A stretch of DNA of 64,000 bases, from assembly GCF_009362735.1 (NCBI RefSeq), contig NZ_WHNP01000028.1, positions 52,455 through 116,454 on the forward strand, in the 5' to 3' direction. The position numbers were made by a program, and so were the translations under genes. Below are positions 18,591-26,935 of this stretch, piece after piece (the first letter of the stretch is position 1; every line of letters begins with the position of its first letter). The notes beneath the pieces are model-generated. The model was not told where the DNA came from and made no database searches. It saw only the letters and a list, made by a program, of their open reading frames with translations. The stretch comes from Paraburkholderia franconis (lineage in GTDB: Bacteria; Pseudomonadota; Gammaproteobacteria; Burkholderiales; Burkholderiaceae).

Positions 18591-19931
18591 ATGACGACGA
18601 CCTATCCGCTGCACGCGAACCTGAGTCCGGCCGACGCGCCGTTTCCCGATCGGGCCGATGTTGTCATCGCGGGCGCGGGCATCATGGGTTGCGCGGCCGC
18701 GTACTACCTCGCGCAGCGCGGCGTGAAGGCTGTCGTGCTCGACAAGTCGCGCATCGCGGGCCAGCAGTCGACGCGCGCGTGGGGCTTCGTGCGCCAGCAG
18801 GGCCGCGAGGCCGCCGAAGTGCCCCTGATGATGGCGGGCATGCGCATCTGGGAACAGCTCGAACACGAGCTGAACTTCGATCTCGAATGGCGGCAGGGCG
18901 GTTGTCTCTACGTCGCGGACAACGAAGAGGACTGGGCATCGTTCCAGCAATGGATGGATGTCGCGAAGCGGTACGGGCTCGACACGCGCGTGCTCGACCG
19001 CGCGCAGATCGACCAGCATGTGCGTGGCATGCACGGCGCGGCGTTGGGCGGCCTGTACACGGCTAGCGACGGCCAGGCCGAGCCGCGCCGCGCGGCGGCC
19101 GCGTTTGCCGCGCGCGCGGTCGAGGCGGGCGCGCGCTTCTTCGAGGGCTGCGGCGTGATCGGCATCGAACGGGCGGCGGGCGCGGTGACGGGCGTCGCCA
19201 CGGAGCGCGGGACGATCCGCACGCGGCATGTGATCTGCGCGGCGGGTGCGAGCAGCTGGCGGCTGCTGGACACGCTCGGCATCGCGTTGCCGCAACAGGC
19301 CGTGCGCGGCACCTGCATGCGCACGAATCCGTTGCCTGCCGTCACGGCGTCGGCGTTCTGGGGGCATGGCCTAGGCATCCGTCAGCGCGCGAACGGCGCG
19401 ATCAATCTCGCCGACGACATGCAGGTCGACGTCGACATGACGTTCGGCCATTTCCGCGCGCTGAAGTGGTTCCTGCCGGAGCTATGGACGCAGCGCGAGA
19501 AGTTCAGCTTCCATCTGAACGGCGCATTCGTGCGCGACGTGCTCGACCGTATGCCGGGCGTCGTGCCCGCCGACGAGCGCGTGCTGCATCCGCGTGACCC
19601 GAATCCGCAGCCGAACCGCGCGCACGCGCCGCGCGCATTGCAGAAGCTGCGCACGCTCTTTCCGGCGTTGAAGGATGCGCAGGTGGTCGAGTCGTGGGCG
19701 GGGCTGATCGACGTGCTGCCCGACGGCATTCCCGTGCTCGACGCGCCCTCGCAGACGCCGGGTCTGCTGATCGCCACCGGCTTCTGCGGACATGGTTTCG
19801 CGATGGGACCGATCGCCGGCCGGCTTATGGCCGAGTGGATCGACGACGGCAAGCCTTCGCTGGATCTCGCTGCGTTCCGCTTGCGGCGGTTTTTCGATGG
19901 GACGATGCAGCGGCCGCGGAGCATGTTGTGA
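18591..19931 (+). CDS. FAD-dependent amino-acid oxidoreductase (DAO family)
   Basis: 446 residues. The dinucleotide-binding motif GAGIMG is at 28-33, followed by an acidic end of strand 2 (VVLDKS) and the DAO-family QQSTRAWGFVRQQG segment. Near the C-terminus GLIDVLPDGIPVLD and ATGFCGHGFAMGP bind the FAD isoalloxazine and close the fold. Relatives include D-amino-acid dehydrogenases, glycine/sarcosine oxidases and hydroxyproline dehydrogenases. The ATG at 18591 places the FAD motif at the usual distance. It ends at the edge of the large inverted repeat and faces the GntR gene, so a link to imino-acid catabolism is suggestive only. Confidence 0.82.
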   Translation: MTTTYPLHANLSPADAPFPDRADVVIAGAGIMGCAAAYYLAQRGVKAVVLDKSRIAGQQSTRAWGFVRQQGREAAEVPLMMAGMRIWEQLEHELNFDLEWRQGGCLYVADNEEDWASFQQWMDVAKRYGLDTRVLDRAQIDQHVRGMHGAALGGLYTASDGQAEPRRAAAAFAARAVEAGARFFEGCGVIGIERAAGAVTGVATERGTIRTRHVICAAGASSWRLLDTLGIALPQQAVRGTCMRTNPLPAVTASAFWGHGLGIRQRANGAINLADDMQVDVDMTFGHFRALKWFLPELWTQREKFSFHLNGAFVRDVLDRMPGVVPADERVLHPRDPNPQPNRAHAPRALQKLRTLFPALKDAQVVESWAGLIDVLPDGIPVLDAPSQTPGLLIATGFCGHGFAMGPIAGRLMAEWIDDGKPSLDLAAFRLRRFFDGTMQRPRSML

Positions 19932-19945
19932 CCTGTGTTTTTTGA

Positions 19946-20656
19946 TGTCTGCGACGCTGATTGTTTTTTAGCTTGCCGCTGGCATCCGCGCATGTGCCTC
20001 GCGGCGCAGGCGTTGCCCCTGTGCGGGGCGGCACTCACTTTCTTTGCCGCCGCAAAGAAAGTAAGCAAAGAAAGCGGGCTCACGCCGCCAGTGCTTGACA
20101 TTTACCCACGGGCTCTCAGCGTCCCCGTGTTTCTTACGGCAGGGTGCTCGCTGATGTTCGTTGCCAGCGCACTACTTAATCGCCTCACCTGCTTCATGCG
20201 CCCGTGCCACGATCGAGGGTATCGAACGTTTCAGCGCCCCATTTCGGTTGTGAACGAAGTTGCTGTGCCGCACAGGGCAACGCCCGCACTGTATTGGCGT
20301 ATCCAGTAGCGAGGGTGTCCTCCTGTGCGGCGCGAACACCTACACACAGTTTGCCGCAAAGGGGCGCTGGGACCTACGATGTCGCGAGCCGTAGTTCGGG
20401 TGCACGATGCAGGTGAGGCGATTAAGTAGTGCGTTGGCAACGAACATGGACCAGCATGCTGCGGTGTGACGGATGGGGACGTTGAGAGCCCGTGGGTAAT
20501 CGTCAAGCACTGGCGGTGTGAGCGGCTTTCTTCTGCCTACTCTTCTTTGCCGCGGCAAAGAAGAGTAGGTGCCGCCCCGCACAGGGGCAACGCCCGCGCC
20601 GCGAGGCGCCTCGCGGATGCCAGCGACAAGCAAAAAAACAATCAGCGTCGCAGACA
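19946..20656. repeat. 711-bp imperfect inverted repeat between convergent genes
   Basis: The left arm (19946-20276) and right arm (about 20322-20656) are inverted copies with scattered mismatches and small indels, beginning and ending with TGTCTGCGACGCTGATTG or its complement. The loop is about 45 bases. Each arm carries a nested palindrome: 11-base arms at 20037-20062 and a perfect 30-base palindrome at 20538-20567. No coding frame is convincing. It fills the whole space between two convergent stop codons (19931 and 20662). It resembles dispersed non-coding repeats of Paraburkholderia genomes rather than a transposon with its own transposase. Confidence 0.85.
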
Positions 20657-20661
20657 AAACC

Positions 20662-21399
20662 CTACTTCGGCGCAATATCGCGCCTCACCCTCAAGATGTG
20701 CTGCTCGACATAGAAAGCAGCCGCATCCGCATCGCCGTTGATGATCGCCTCGTAAATCAGCCGATGCTCCGACACATACAGCCGGATGCGCCCCGGATCA
20801 TGAATGCCGTCGTCCTTCAGGCGCTTCCACAGCGGCTGGTCCATTGCCTGCGCGACTTCGTCGGCGATCTTCACGAGCAGCGCGTCGCCCGTCATCACGG
20901 CCAGTTGCCGGTGGAACAGACGGTCGCTGTCGTTCCAGAGCGCGCGCTGCACCGCGTCCGACACGTCGTCGATCGAATCCATCTGCGCGAGGTAATGCTC
21001 CGCGAGTTCGTCGCGTTGCGCATGCGCGGCCGCGCGGCGCGCGATCGCCGGTTCGAGGATCAGGCGCACGTCAAGCGCGGAAGTGGGGCTGATATCGGCG
21101 TCGCCCGGCGCGCGATCGTCCGCGCGTGCCGCCGACAGGCGCTGTAACGCGTCCGCGCACACATAGGTGCCGGAGTTGCGCCGCGTCACCACGAGTCCTT
21201 CGTTCTGCAGCGCGCCCAGCGCCTCGCGCACGGCGGGCCGGCCCACGCCGAAGCGCGCGGCGAGATCGCGCTCGGACGGCAGCCGCGCTTCGGGCGCGAA
21301 CTGTCCGCTGCGGATGTCGGCGCGCATCCGCTCCGCGACCTGCTCGTAAATCTGCTTCGGGCGAAACGCGCGTTCCAGTGCGAATGAAGTCGTGGCCAT
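20662..21399 (-). CDS. GntR/FadR-family regulator (FCD domain)
   Basis: 245 residues from the ATG at 21399 (a TTG at 21426 is possible). The N-terminal winged helix has LPSERDLAARFGVGRPAVREAL, and the C-terminal FCD helical domain has the metal-binding pattern with DRLFHRQLAVMTGD and a late SEHRLIYEAI histidine. Such proteins are usually repressors of catabolic genes relieved by a carboxylic acid. It is divergent from the hydroxyproline dehydratase-like gene, and the shared region holds TGGTC/GACCA repeats. It probably senses an imino acid or its product. Confidence 0.88.
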   Translation of the reverse strand: MATTSFALERAFRPKQIYEQVAERMRADIRSGQFAPEARLPSERDLAARFGVGRPAVREALGALQNEGLVVTRRNSGTYVCADALQRLSAARADDRAPGDADISPTSALDVRLILEPAIARRAAAHAQRDELAEHYLAQMDSIDDVSDAVQRALWNDSDRLFHRQLAVMTGDALLVKIADEVAQAMDQPLWKRLKDDGIHDPGRIRLYVSEHRLIYEAIINGDADAAAFYVEQHILRVRRDIAPK

Positions 21400-21473
21400 A
21401 GGTGCGTTGCGAGGAATGGACGGCAAGATGACGTAAGCCGAATTCCGACCAGTTTAGCGCGACAATTTTGAAA

Positions 21474-21513
21474 TTGGTTGATGGTCGACCAAAGCTGGTC
21501 TACATTCTGGTCC
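21474..21513. promoter_or_regulatory. Candidate FadR-type operator cluster
   Basis: In the divergent region upstream of the dehydratase there is a perfect ten-base palindrome TGGTCGACCA at 21482-21491 and two more TGGTC words at 21496 and 21508. This matches the TGGT-N-ACCA style of sites bound by FCD-type GntR regulators. It lies about 80 bases before the regulator's start and about 100 before the dehydratase's start. Confidence 0.6.
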
Positions 21514-21591
21514 AATATAGCCAATGATGGAGCGAGACGACATGTTCGATATGCAGCCGGCCAGGCCCGTGACGCGAGGCGCGGGCGCATC

Positions 21592-22599
21592 ATGAAACTG
21601 AACCGCGTGATCAGCACGGTCGAAGTGCATACGGGCGGCGAGCCGTTTCGCATCGTCACAAGCGGGTTGCCGAAGATGCTTGGCAAGACCATCGTCGAGC
21701 GGCGCGCGTGGCTGAAGGAACATGCCGATCATCTGCGCCGCGCGCTGATGCTGGAGCCGCGCGGCCACGCCGACATGTACGGCGGCTATCTGACCGAGCC
21801 CGTCACCGAGGGCGCCGACTTCGGCATCATCTTCGTCCACAACGAGGGCTATAGCGATCATTGCGGTCACGGCGTGATCGCGCTCGCGACGACGGCCGTT
21901 GCGCTCGGCTGGGTGGAGCGCACGGAGCCGGAAACGCGCGTCGGCATCGATGCGCCGTGCGGCTTCATCGAGGCGTTCGTCAAATGGGACGGCGATCACG
22001 CGGGCAGCGTGCGCTTCGTGAACGTGCCGTCGTTCATCTGGCTGCGCGACGTGAGCGTTCAGACGCCGGGCTTCGGCACCGTGTGCGGCGATATCGCATT
22101 CGGCGGCGCGTTTTATTTCTACACGTCGGGCGAGCCGTTCGGGCTCGACGTGCGCGAAGAGCAGGTGGACCGCCTGATCCAGTTCGGCGCCGAAGTGAAG
22201 CGCGCGGCCAACGAAGCATTCAAGGTCCAGCATCCGCATATTCCCGAGATCAACCACATCTACGGCACGATCGTCGATAACGCGCCGCGTCATGCGGGCT
22301 CGACGCAGGCCAACTGCTGCGTGTTCGCCGACCGCGAAGTGGACCGCTCGCCGACGGGCTCGGGCACGGCGGGACGCGTCGCGCAACTGTATCTGCGCGG
22401 GCAGTTGGGCAAGGACGAAACGCTCGTCAACGAGTCGATCATCGGCACGGTGTTCCGAGGACGCGTTCTGTCGGAGACGAAGCTCGACCGCTTCGATGCC
22501 GTGATTCCCGAGATCGAAGGCGACGCGCATATCTGCGGTTTCGCGAACTGGATCGTCGATGAGCGCGATCCGCTGACTTACGGATTTCTGGTCCGCTGA
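21592..22599 (+). CDS. lhpH: Probable trans-3-hydroxy-L-proline dehydratase (proline racemase fold)
   Basis: 335 residues of the proline racemase superfamily. The first catalytic cysteine is present (SDHCGHG, C91), but the second position is threonine (DRSPTGSGTAG, T255) where racemases and 4-hydroxyproline epimerases have Cys. The Cys/Thr pair is the mark of trans-3-hydroxy-L-proline dehydratases, which eliminate water to give delta-1-pyrroline-2-carboxylate. The gene downstream encodes an OCD/mu-crystallin protein, the family of the reductase that turns that product into L-proline. The start at 21592 gives MKLNRVISTVEVHTGGEP, typical for the family. It lies under the divergent GntR regulator. 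Confidence 0.82.
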   Translation: MKLNRVISTVEVHTGGEPFRIVTSGLPKMLGKTIVERRAWLKEHADHLRRALMLEPRGHADMYGGYLTEPVTEGADFGIIFVHNEGYSDHCGHGVIALATTAVALGWVERTEPETRVGIDAPCGFIEAFVKWDGDHAGSVRFVNVPSFIWLRDVSVQTPGFGTVCGDIAFGGAFYFYTSGEPFGLDVREEQVDRLIQFGAEVKRAANEAFKVQHPHIPEINHIYGTIVDNAPRHAGSTQANCCVFADREVDRSPTGSGTAGRVAQLYLRGQLGKDETLVNESIIGTVFRGRVLSETKLDRFDAVIPEIEGDAHICGFANWIVDERDPLTYGFLVR

Positions 22600-22943
22600 A
22601 AGCACGACTGAAAGCACGACTGAAAGCACGACTGAAAGCACGACTGAAAGCACGACTGAAAGCACGACTGAAAGCACGACTGAAAGCACGACTGAAAGCA
22701 CGACTGAAAGCACGACTGAAAGCACGACTGAAAGCACGACTGAAAGCACGACTGAATGCGGAACTGAACGCGGAACTGAACGCGGAACTGAACGCGGAAC
22801 TGAACGCGGAACTGAATGCGGAACTGAACGCGGAACTGAACGCGGAACTGAATGCGGAACTGAATGCGGAACTGAATGCAGAACCGAGCGCAGAACCGAG
22901 CGCCGGCCCGAACACAGAACCGAACGCACGACTCAACGTACGA
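22596..22943 (+). repeat. 29 tandem 12-bp units between the dehydratase and reductase genes
   Basis: Thirteen identical units CTGAAAGCACGA (22596-22751) are followed by sixteen related units mostly CTGAACGCGGAA or CTGAATGCGGAA, which decay toward the 3' end (22752-22943). All units are exactly 12 bases, so the phase is kept. Read in the reductase's frame they spell LKAR thirteen times and then mostly LNAE, ending in degenerate PSAE/PNAR-like units. The first unit overlaps the dehydratase stop. The frame is open from 22563 into the reductase but has no ATG, GTG or TTG before 22959. Probably non-coding, formed by slippage. Confidence 0.95.
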
Positions 22944-22958
22944 GGAGCACGCCCCGCC

Positions 22959-23876
22959 ATGAGCAGCATGCCGATTTTCGATGCCGCCGAAACGGCCCGC
23001 CTGATTCCCTTTCGCGCGCTCGTCGACGCGCTGAAGACGGCCGCCGCCGATTATGCAGCGGGGCGCGTCGCGAGCCCCGAGCGGTTGGTGGTGCCGATGA
23101 ACGACAACGGCATCATGCTGTCGATGCCGGCCGCCGCGCCCGATCTCGCGATCCACAAGCTCGTCAACGTGTGCCCGCGCAATGGCGAGCGCGCGCTGCC
23201 GACGATCCACGGCCAGGTCATGACGTTCGACCCCGACACGGGCAAGACGCTGTTCATTCTCGACGGTCCGACCGTCACGGGACGCCGCACCGCCGCGATG
23301 ACGATGCTCGGCATCGAGACGCTCTCGCGCGCCGTGCCGAAGGACTTTCTGCTGATCGGCACGGGCACGCAGGCCGCGAGTCATCTGCGGGCGATCGGCG
23401 AGCTGTATCCGGATGCGCGCGTGCGCGTGCGGGGCACGTCAGCGGCTCGCGCGCAGGCGTTCTGCGATGCGCAGCGCGGCAGCGTGCGCGATCTTCAACC
23501 GCTCGCCGAAACGGCGACGCCCGCTTCCGTCGATGTCGTGATCGCGCTGACGACGAGCCGCCAGGCCGTCTACGACGAGGCGCCGCGCGCGGGGCGGCTC
23601 GTGATCGGCGTCGGCGCGTTCACGCCGCAGATGTGCGAGATCGGTGCGCGCACGCTCGCGGGCAGCGCGCTTTACGTCGACGATCTGGCGGGCGCGAAGC
23701 ACGAGGCGGGCGATTTCATCCAGGCCGGCATCGACTGGTCGACGGTGACGGGCATGGCGGATGCGCTCGAGCGCAAGCCTGCGCTCGACGGGCCAATCGT
23801 GTTCAAGACGGTAGGCTGCGCGGCGTGGGATCTGGCAGCGGGACGCGTCGCGCGATCGACGTTGGGCGCGGGCTGA
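22959..23876 (+). CDS. lhpI: Ornithine cyclodeaminase/mu-crystallin family reductase, probable delta-1-pyrroline-2-carboxylate reductase
   Basis: 305 residues, full length for the OCD/CRYM family. The substrate-side VCPRNGERALPTIHGQVMTFD segment and GRRTAAMTML are followed by the NAD(P)-binding LLIGTGTQAASH (GTGTQA, about 132-137), then late VDDLAGAKHEAGD. Next to a Cys/Thr-type dehydratase the likely reaction is reduction of delta-1-pyrroline-2-carboxylate to L-proline with NAD(P)H. The ATG at 22959 follows GAGGAG by about 13 bases. The frame upstream remains open through the 12-bp repeats, as described there. A ketimine reductase or alanine dehydrogenase role is the alternative. Confidence 0.8.
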   Translation: MSSMPIFDAAETARLIPFRALVDALKTAAADYAAGRVASPERLVVPMNDNGIMLSMPAAAPDLAIHKLVNVCPRNGERALPTIHGQVMTFDPDTGKTLFILDGPTVTGRRTAAMTMLGIETLSRAVPKDFLLIGTGTQAASHLRAIGELYPDARVRVRGTSAARAQAFCDAQRGSVRDLQPLAETATPASVDVVIALTTSRQAVYDEAPRAGRLVIGVGAFTPQMCEIGARTLAGSALYVDDLAGAKHEAGDFIQAGIDWSTVTGMADALERKPALDGPIVFKTVGCAAWDLAAGRVARSTLGAG

Positions 23877-24111
23877 GTGTCCGCAAGCGCGCTCGCGTCT
23901 GCGATCGCGGCGCGTGTTTTCGGTTTCGCGAGGGAGAGTGATCCGGCACGAACGAACGTGCGTGTCGTGTCACGACAGCATGCGTGCAAACAATCCGAAA
24001 ACGTTGCACCATAGTCGTCTCGCGCAAACGCGTCCGGCATAAGCGCTGCCTGAAAGGGTGGCCCGGACGGGCTTGCGTTTCTCCCAGCAGTTCATCTTTC
24101 GCGACCGCGCT

Positions 24112-25596
24112 ATGACGACTTCCAACGCCCCTGCCTCGCCGGACCTCCCGCTCGATATGATCATCTTCGGCGGCGCCGGCGACCTCTCAGCCCGCAAGTT
24201 GCTGCCCGCGCTTTACATGGCGCATGCGCACGGCAATCTGCCCGCCGAGACGCGCATCCTCGCGATCGGCCGCCGCGAATGGCAGCGCGAAGACTATCTG
24301 AAATGGATGGATGAGCAGAGCAGGCCCTTTATCGAGTCGAAGGCGTTCGACTCGGCCTCATGGGACCACTTTCTCGCGCTCTTCGAGTACGTGCGCGTCG
24401 ACGTCGATCAGGCCGCCGATTACGTGCGTCTCGCCGAAGCGTCGCGCAAGGATGCGCTGCGGGTGTTCTATCTGTCGACGTCGCCGGAACTGTTCACGGC
24501 GATCTGCGACAACCTCGCTTCACACGATCTCGTCGACGAGCGCGCGCGCGTCGTGCTCGAAAAGCCGCTCGGCCACGATCTCGAATCCGCGAAGGCAATC
24601 AACAACTCGGTTGGCAGGCATTTCGAAGAGCACCAGATTTATCGTATCGATCACTACCTCGGCAAGGAGACGGTGCAGAACCTGATGGTGCTGCGCTTCG
24701 GCAATGCGATCTTCGGGCCGCTGTGGCAGGCGCCGTATATCCGCAGCGTGCAGATCACGGTGGCCGAGTCGGTCGGCGTGGGCACGCGCGCGGGCTTCTA
24801 CGACCATACGGGCGCGATGCGCGACATGGTGCAGAACCACCTGCTGCAACTGCTGTGTATCGTCGCAATGGAGCCGCCCGTTTCGCTCGATGCGGATGCC
24901 GTGCGCGACGAGAAGCTGAAGGTGCTGCGCTCGCTGCGTCCGATGACGGCGGAAGACATTGCGCGCGATACGGTGCGCGGCCAGTACACGGCAGGCGCAG
25001 TCGGCGGCGAGCCCGTCAAGGGCTATCTGGAAGAAGCGAACGTGCCGCCCGATAGCCGCGCGGAAACCTTCGTCGCGTTGCGCGCGCATATCAACAACTG
25101 GCGCTGGGCGAACGTGCCGTTCTATCTGCGCACGGGGAAGCGGATGGCGAAGAAGGTGTCGGAGATCGTCATCGAATTCGCGGACATGCCGTTCTCGATC
25201 ATGCCGAACAGTCCATGCGGTCCGCGCAATTGCGGCAACCGTCTGGTGATCCAGCTGCAGCCTGCCGAATCGATCCAGTTGCAGATGCTCGCGAAAGAGC
25301 CGGGCAGCGGCATGCGCACCTTGCCCGTGAACCTGAATCTCGATCTGGAGCAGGCGTTCACGAGCCGTCGCGCGGAAGCGTATGAGCGTTTGCTGATCGA
25401 CGTCGTGCGCGGCAGGCTCACGCACTTCATGCGCCGCGATGAACTGGAAGCGGCATGGACGTGGGTCGATCCCATCATCGAAGGCTGGAAGCGCAATGGC
25501 GACAAGCCGCGTGGCTACACGGCCGGGACGTTCGGGCCGGGGGCTTCGACGGCGATGATGGCAAGGGAGAATATGGTTTGGTCGGAGGAGACGTGA
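24112..25596 (+). CDS. zwf: Glucose-6-phosphate 1-dehydrogenase
   Basis: 494 residues, normal length. NADP-binding IIFGGAGDLSARKLLPALY (the GxxGDLA/S-K motif, about 15-33), active-site RIDHYLGKE at about 178-186 and the C-terminal half with NVPFYLRTGKRMAKK are all intact. It oxidises glucose-6-phosphate to 6-phosphogluconolactone, feeding the Entner-Doudoroff and pentose phosphate routes. An in-frame start at 24058 would add 18 non-conserved residues; the ATG at 24112 is preferred. It has no pgl or edd partner here and follows lhpI after 235 bases, probably with its own promoter. Confidence 0.95.
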   Translation: MTTSNAPASPDLPLDMIIFGGAGDLSARKLLPALYMAHAHGNLPAETRILAIGRREWQREDYLKWMDEQSRPFIESKAFDSASWDHFLALFEYVRVDVDQAADYVRLAEASRKDALRVFYLSTSPELFTAICDNLASHDLVDERARVVLEKPLGHDLESAKAINNSVGRHFEEHQIYRIDHYLGKETVQNLMVLRFGNAIFGPLWQAPYIRSVQITVAESVGVGTRAGFYDHTGAMRDMVQNHLLQLLCIVAMEPPVSLDADAVRDEKLKVLRSLRPMTAEDIARDTVRGQYTAGAVGGEPVKGYLEEANVPPDSRAETFVALRAHINNWRWANVPFYLRTGKRMAKKVSEIVIEFADMPFSIMPNSPCGPRNCGNRLVIQLQPAESIQLQMLAKEPGSGMRTLPVNLNLDLEQAFTSRRAEAYERLLIDVVRGRLTHFMRRDELEAAWTWVDPIIEGWKRNGDKPRGYTAGTFGPGASTAMMARENMVWSEET

Positions 25597-25683
25597 TTCA
25601 CCTTCCCTTAACCGATGCGAGCGACGCGCTGGATGCGTCGCCTGCATTGTAAGACGGCGATTTAGGAGAAATACGAGCGGACA

Positions 25684-25968
25684 TTAAGGAATGGTCCGCT
25701 TTTTGATGCGGTAATGTCGCAGCACTAGTAAGAAAAAGGTTGCGAACAAAATCGACAGTGCAAAGCTGGTTGTCAGTAGTATGGTTATCACCACGTCCAT
25801 GTCGTCTTCAACCCCAATAGCACCATAAGCGTCAAAGAGCGGCCTTAGCAACTCATATCCAGCGCCACCAAGACAGGACTCGATCAGTCCTGGTACGCGC
25901 GAAATAGCAAAAGCGACGGGCCACGTCATAACGATCGCGAGTCCGAGAACTATTAGAAATTTTTTCAT
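25684..25968 (-). CDS. Small two-TM membrane protein, candidate immunity protein
   Basis: 94 residues with membrane spans near 4-24 and 58-83 and a short periplasmic loop containing ESCLGGAGYELLRP, ending in a basic tail. Its ATG overlaps the stop of the upstream effector-like gene by four bases (ATGA at 25965-25968). This arrangement and its membrane location are what one expects for immunity to a periplasm-acting peptidoglycan enzyme. I recognise no family; the function is inferred from position only. GC content is visibly lower than in flanking genes. Confidence 0.65.
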   Translation of the reverse strand: MKKFLIVLGLAIVMTWPVAFAISRVPGLIESCLGGAGYELLRPLFDAYGAIGVEDDMDVVITILLTTSFALSILFATFFLLVLRHYRIKKRTIP

Positions 25969-26447
25969 TCCACTTCCACTGTGCCGTAGTAGCGGACTGA
26001 GGTTCCCGGAATGAACGCCGGTCGCTGTGCTTTTAGATAGGAGCGTAGTGCCTTGAATTCCTCGCGCGAAGGAAGTGTTATACAGCCTTTGCTTTCTCCT
26101 GAAAGTCCGACCGGATGCAAACGAAAGTTGCCGCGCTGCACTCCATTTATGAACGTCCAGTCGTCGAGTTTCCCATCGGCGCGATACAACGCGAACCATT
26201 CACTCCGCCGTGTATCTGACGCAGCGTCTTTTATTGCATCCCAGAGCCATCCCAAATGTCCACCACTCTCCCGGTCGACAATGTAATAGAGGCCTTTGGG
26301 AAGCGGTCCTGACTCTTTCAAAGTCACAGAATCAGGGTTGTCAATAGAATTTCTGTTGCCCGAGAACGCCTGAATGCTGCCGAATCCAGGACATACAAGC
26401 GTCGACATTGGCCGTCGGTTCAGATTGAAGGTGCAGGTAACCGGCAT
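25965..26447 (-). CDS. Tlde1-like (DUF2778) type VI secretion effector
   Basis: 160 residues with the DUF2778 / Tlde1 layout: an N-terminal CTFNLNRRPMSTLVCPG-type segment, FSGNRNSIDNPD, GPLPKGLYYIVDR, and the L,D-transpeptidase-like catalytic motif with H111 and S-K-G-C (SKGCI, C122). Tlde1 proteins attack peptidoglycan tetrapeptides in rival cells by L,D-carboxypeptidase or exchange activity. The start at 26447 has AGGAGA upstream. It lies 11 bases after hcp and overlaps the membrane protein gene downstream, so the three form one operon. Family assignment rests on the motif and length. Confidence 0.82.
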   Translation of the reverse strand: MPVTCTFNLNRRPMSTLVCPGFGSIQAFSGNRNSIDNPDSVTLKESGPLPKGLYYIVDRESGGHLGWLWDAIKDAASDTRRSEWFALYRADGKLDDWTFINGVQRGNFRLHPVGLSGESKGCITLPSREEFKALRSYLKAQRPAFIPGTSVRYYGTVEVE

Positions 26448-26458
26448 AGTCTCCTCGC

Positions 26459-26935
26459 TCAATCGGAGCGATTCGCTTTGACATCGATGAGCGCGGTCAC
26501 CGTACCGCCGCTCCCGCCGAGCCTGTTTTGCAAGATGTACTCCTGTTTCATTCTCGCAAACGAGAGCTGCACCTGTTCGAAGCAACTATCTCCAGTGCCG
26601 ACAGGTTCGACGTGAGAAACGATCACGTCGTACATGGTAATCCGGGCGTATTCGTGAGGTTTGCCTCCAGACTTTCGCATCGTGAGTCTGGCTTCGGAGA
26701 CGTGTTTGCCCGTAAAGCAATATTTCGCAAGGTTAGGACTTGCACGATCCAGCAAATGCGTAAACTCCAGATTCGATACAGTGGCTTTGCTCGCTCCACC
26801 TCCTGAGCCCGAATGCATTGTGGATTGCTGGGTGACTTTCCAGCGCCAGCCGATTACTTCGATTTCGTCTGGATGAAATGCATCCAGCGATTCGCCATCA
26901 ATGCCATTGATCTTGATGAAAATGTCCTGCGCCAT
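26459..26935 (-). CDS. hcp: Hcp-family type VI secretion tube protein
   Basis: 158 residues, typical Hcp length. It opens with AQDIFIKINGIDGESLD and continues with IEVIGWRWKVTQQ, FTHLLDRASPNLAKYC and the C-terminal ITMYDVIVSHVEPVG and FARMKQEY segments that build the Hcp hexamer. The ATG at 26935 follows CGGAGCAGAG. No other T6SS structural genes are nearby, so it is an orphan hcp that would use an apparatus encoded elsewhere and carry the downstream effector in its lumen. Codon use and base composition are lower in GC than neighbours. Confidence 0.9.
   Translation of the reverse strand: MAQDIFIKINGIDGESLDAFHPDEIEVIGWRWKVTQQSTMHSGSGGGASKATVSNLEFTHLLDRASPNLAKYCFTGKHVSEARLTMRKSGGKPHEYARITMYDVIVSHVEPVGTGDSCFEQVQLSFARMKQEYILQNRLGGSGGTVTALIDVKANRSD

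Noticed and set aside
19946..20656. Insertion sequence
   Set aside because: The arms are inverted copies of each other with no transposase frame and no target duplication that I could identify.
22596..22943. CRISPR array resemblance of the tandem units
   Set aside because: Units are contiguous with no unique spacers, 12 bases long, and there are no cas genes.
21454..23384. Long minus-strand frames through the 12-bp repeat (for example SAFS-type and CFQS-type repeats)
   Set aside because: They are produced by the period-12 repeat, which opens several frames at once. They have no ribosome site or domain.
25684..26935. Prophage remnant
   Set aside because: Lower GC suggested foreign origin, but the genes are Hcp, a Tlde1-like effector and a membrane protein. 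No phage structural or integrase gene is present.
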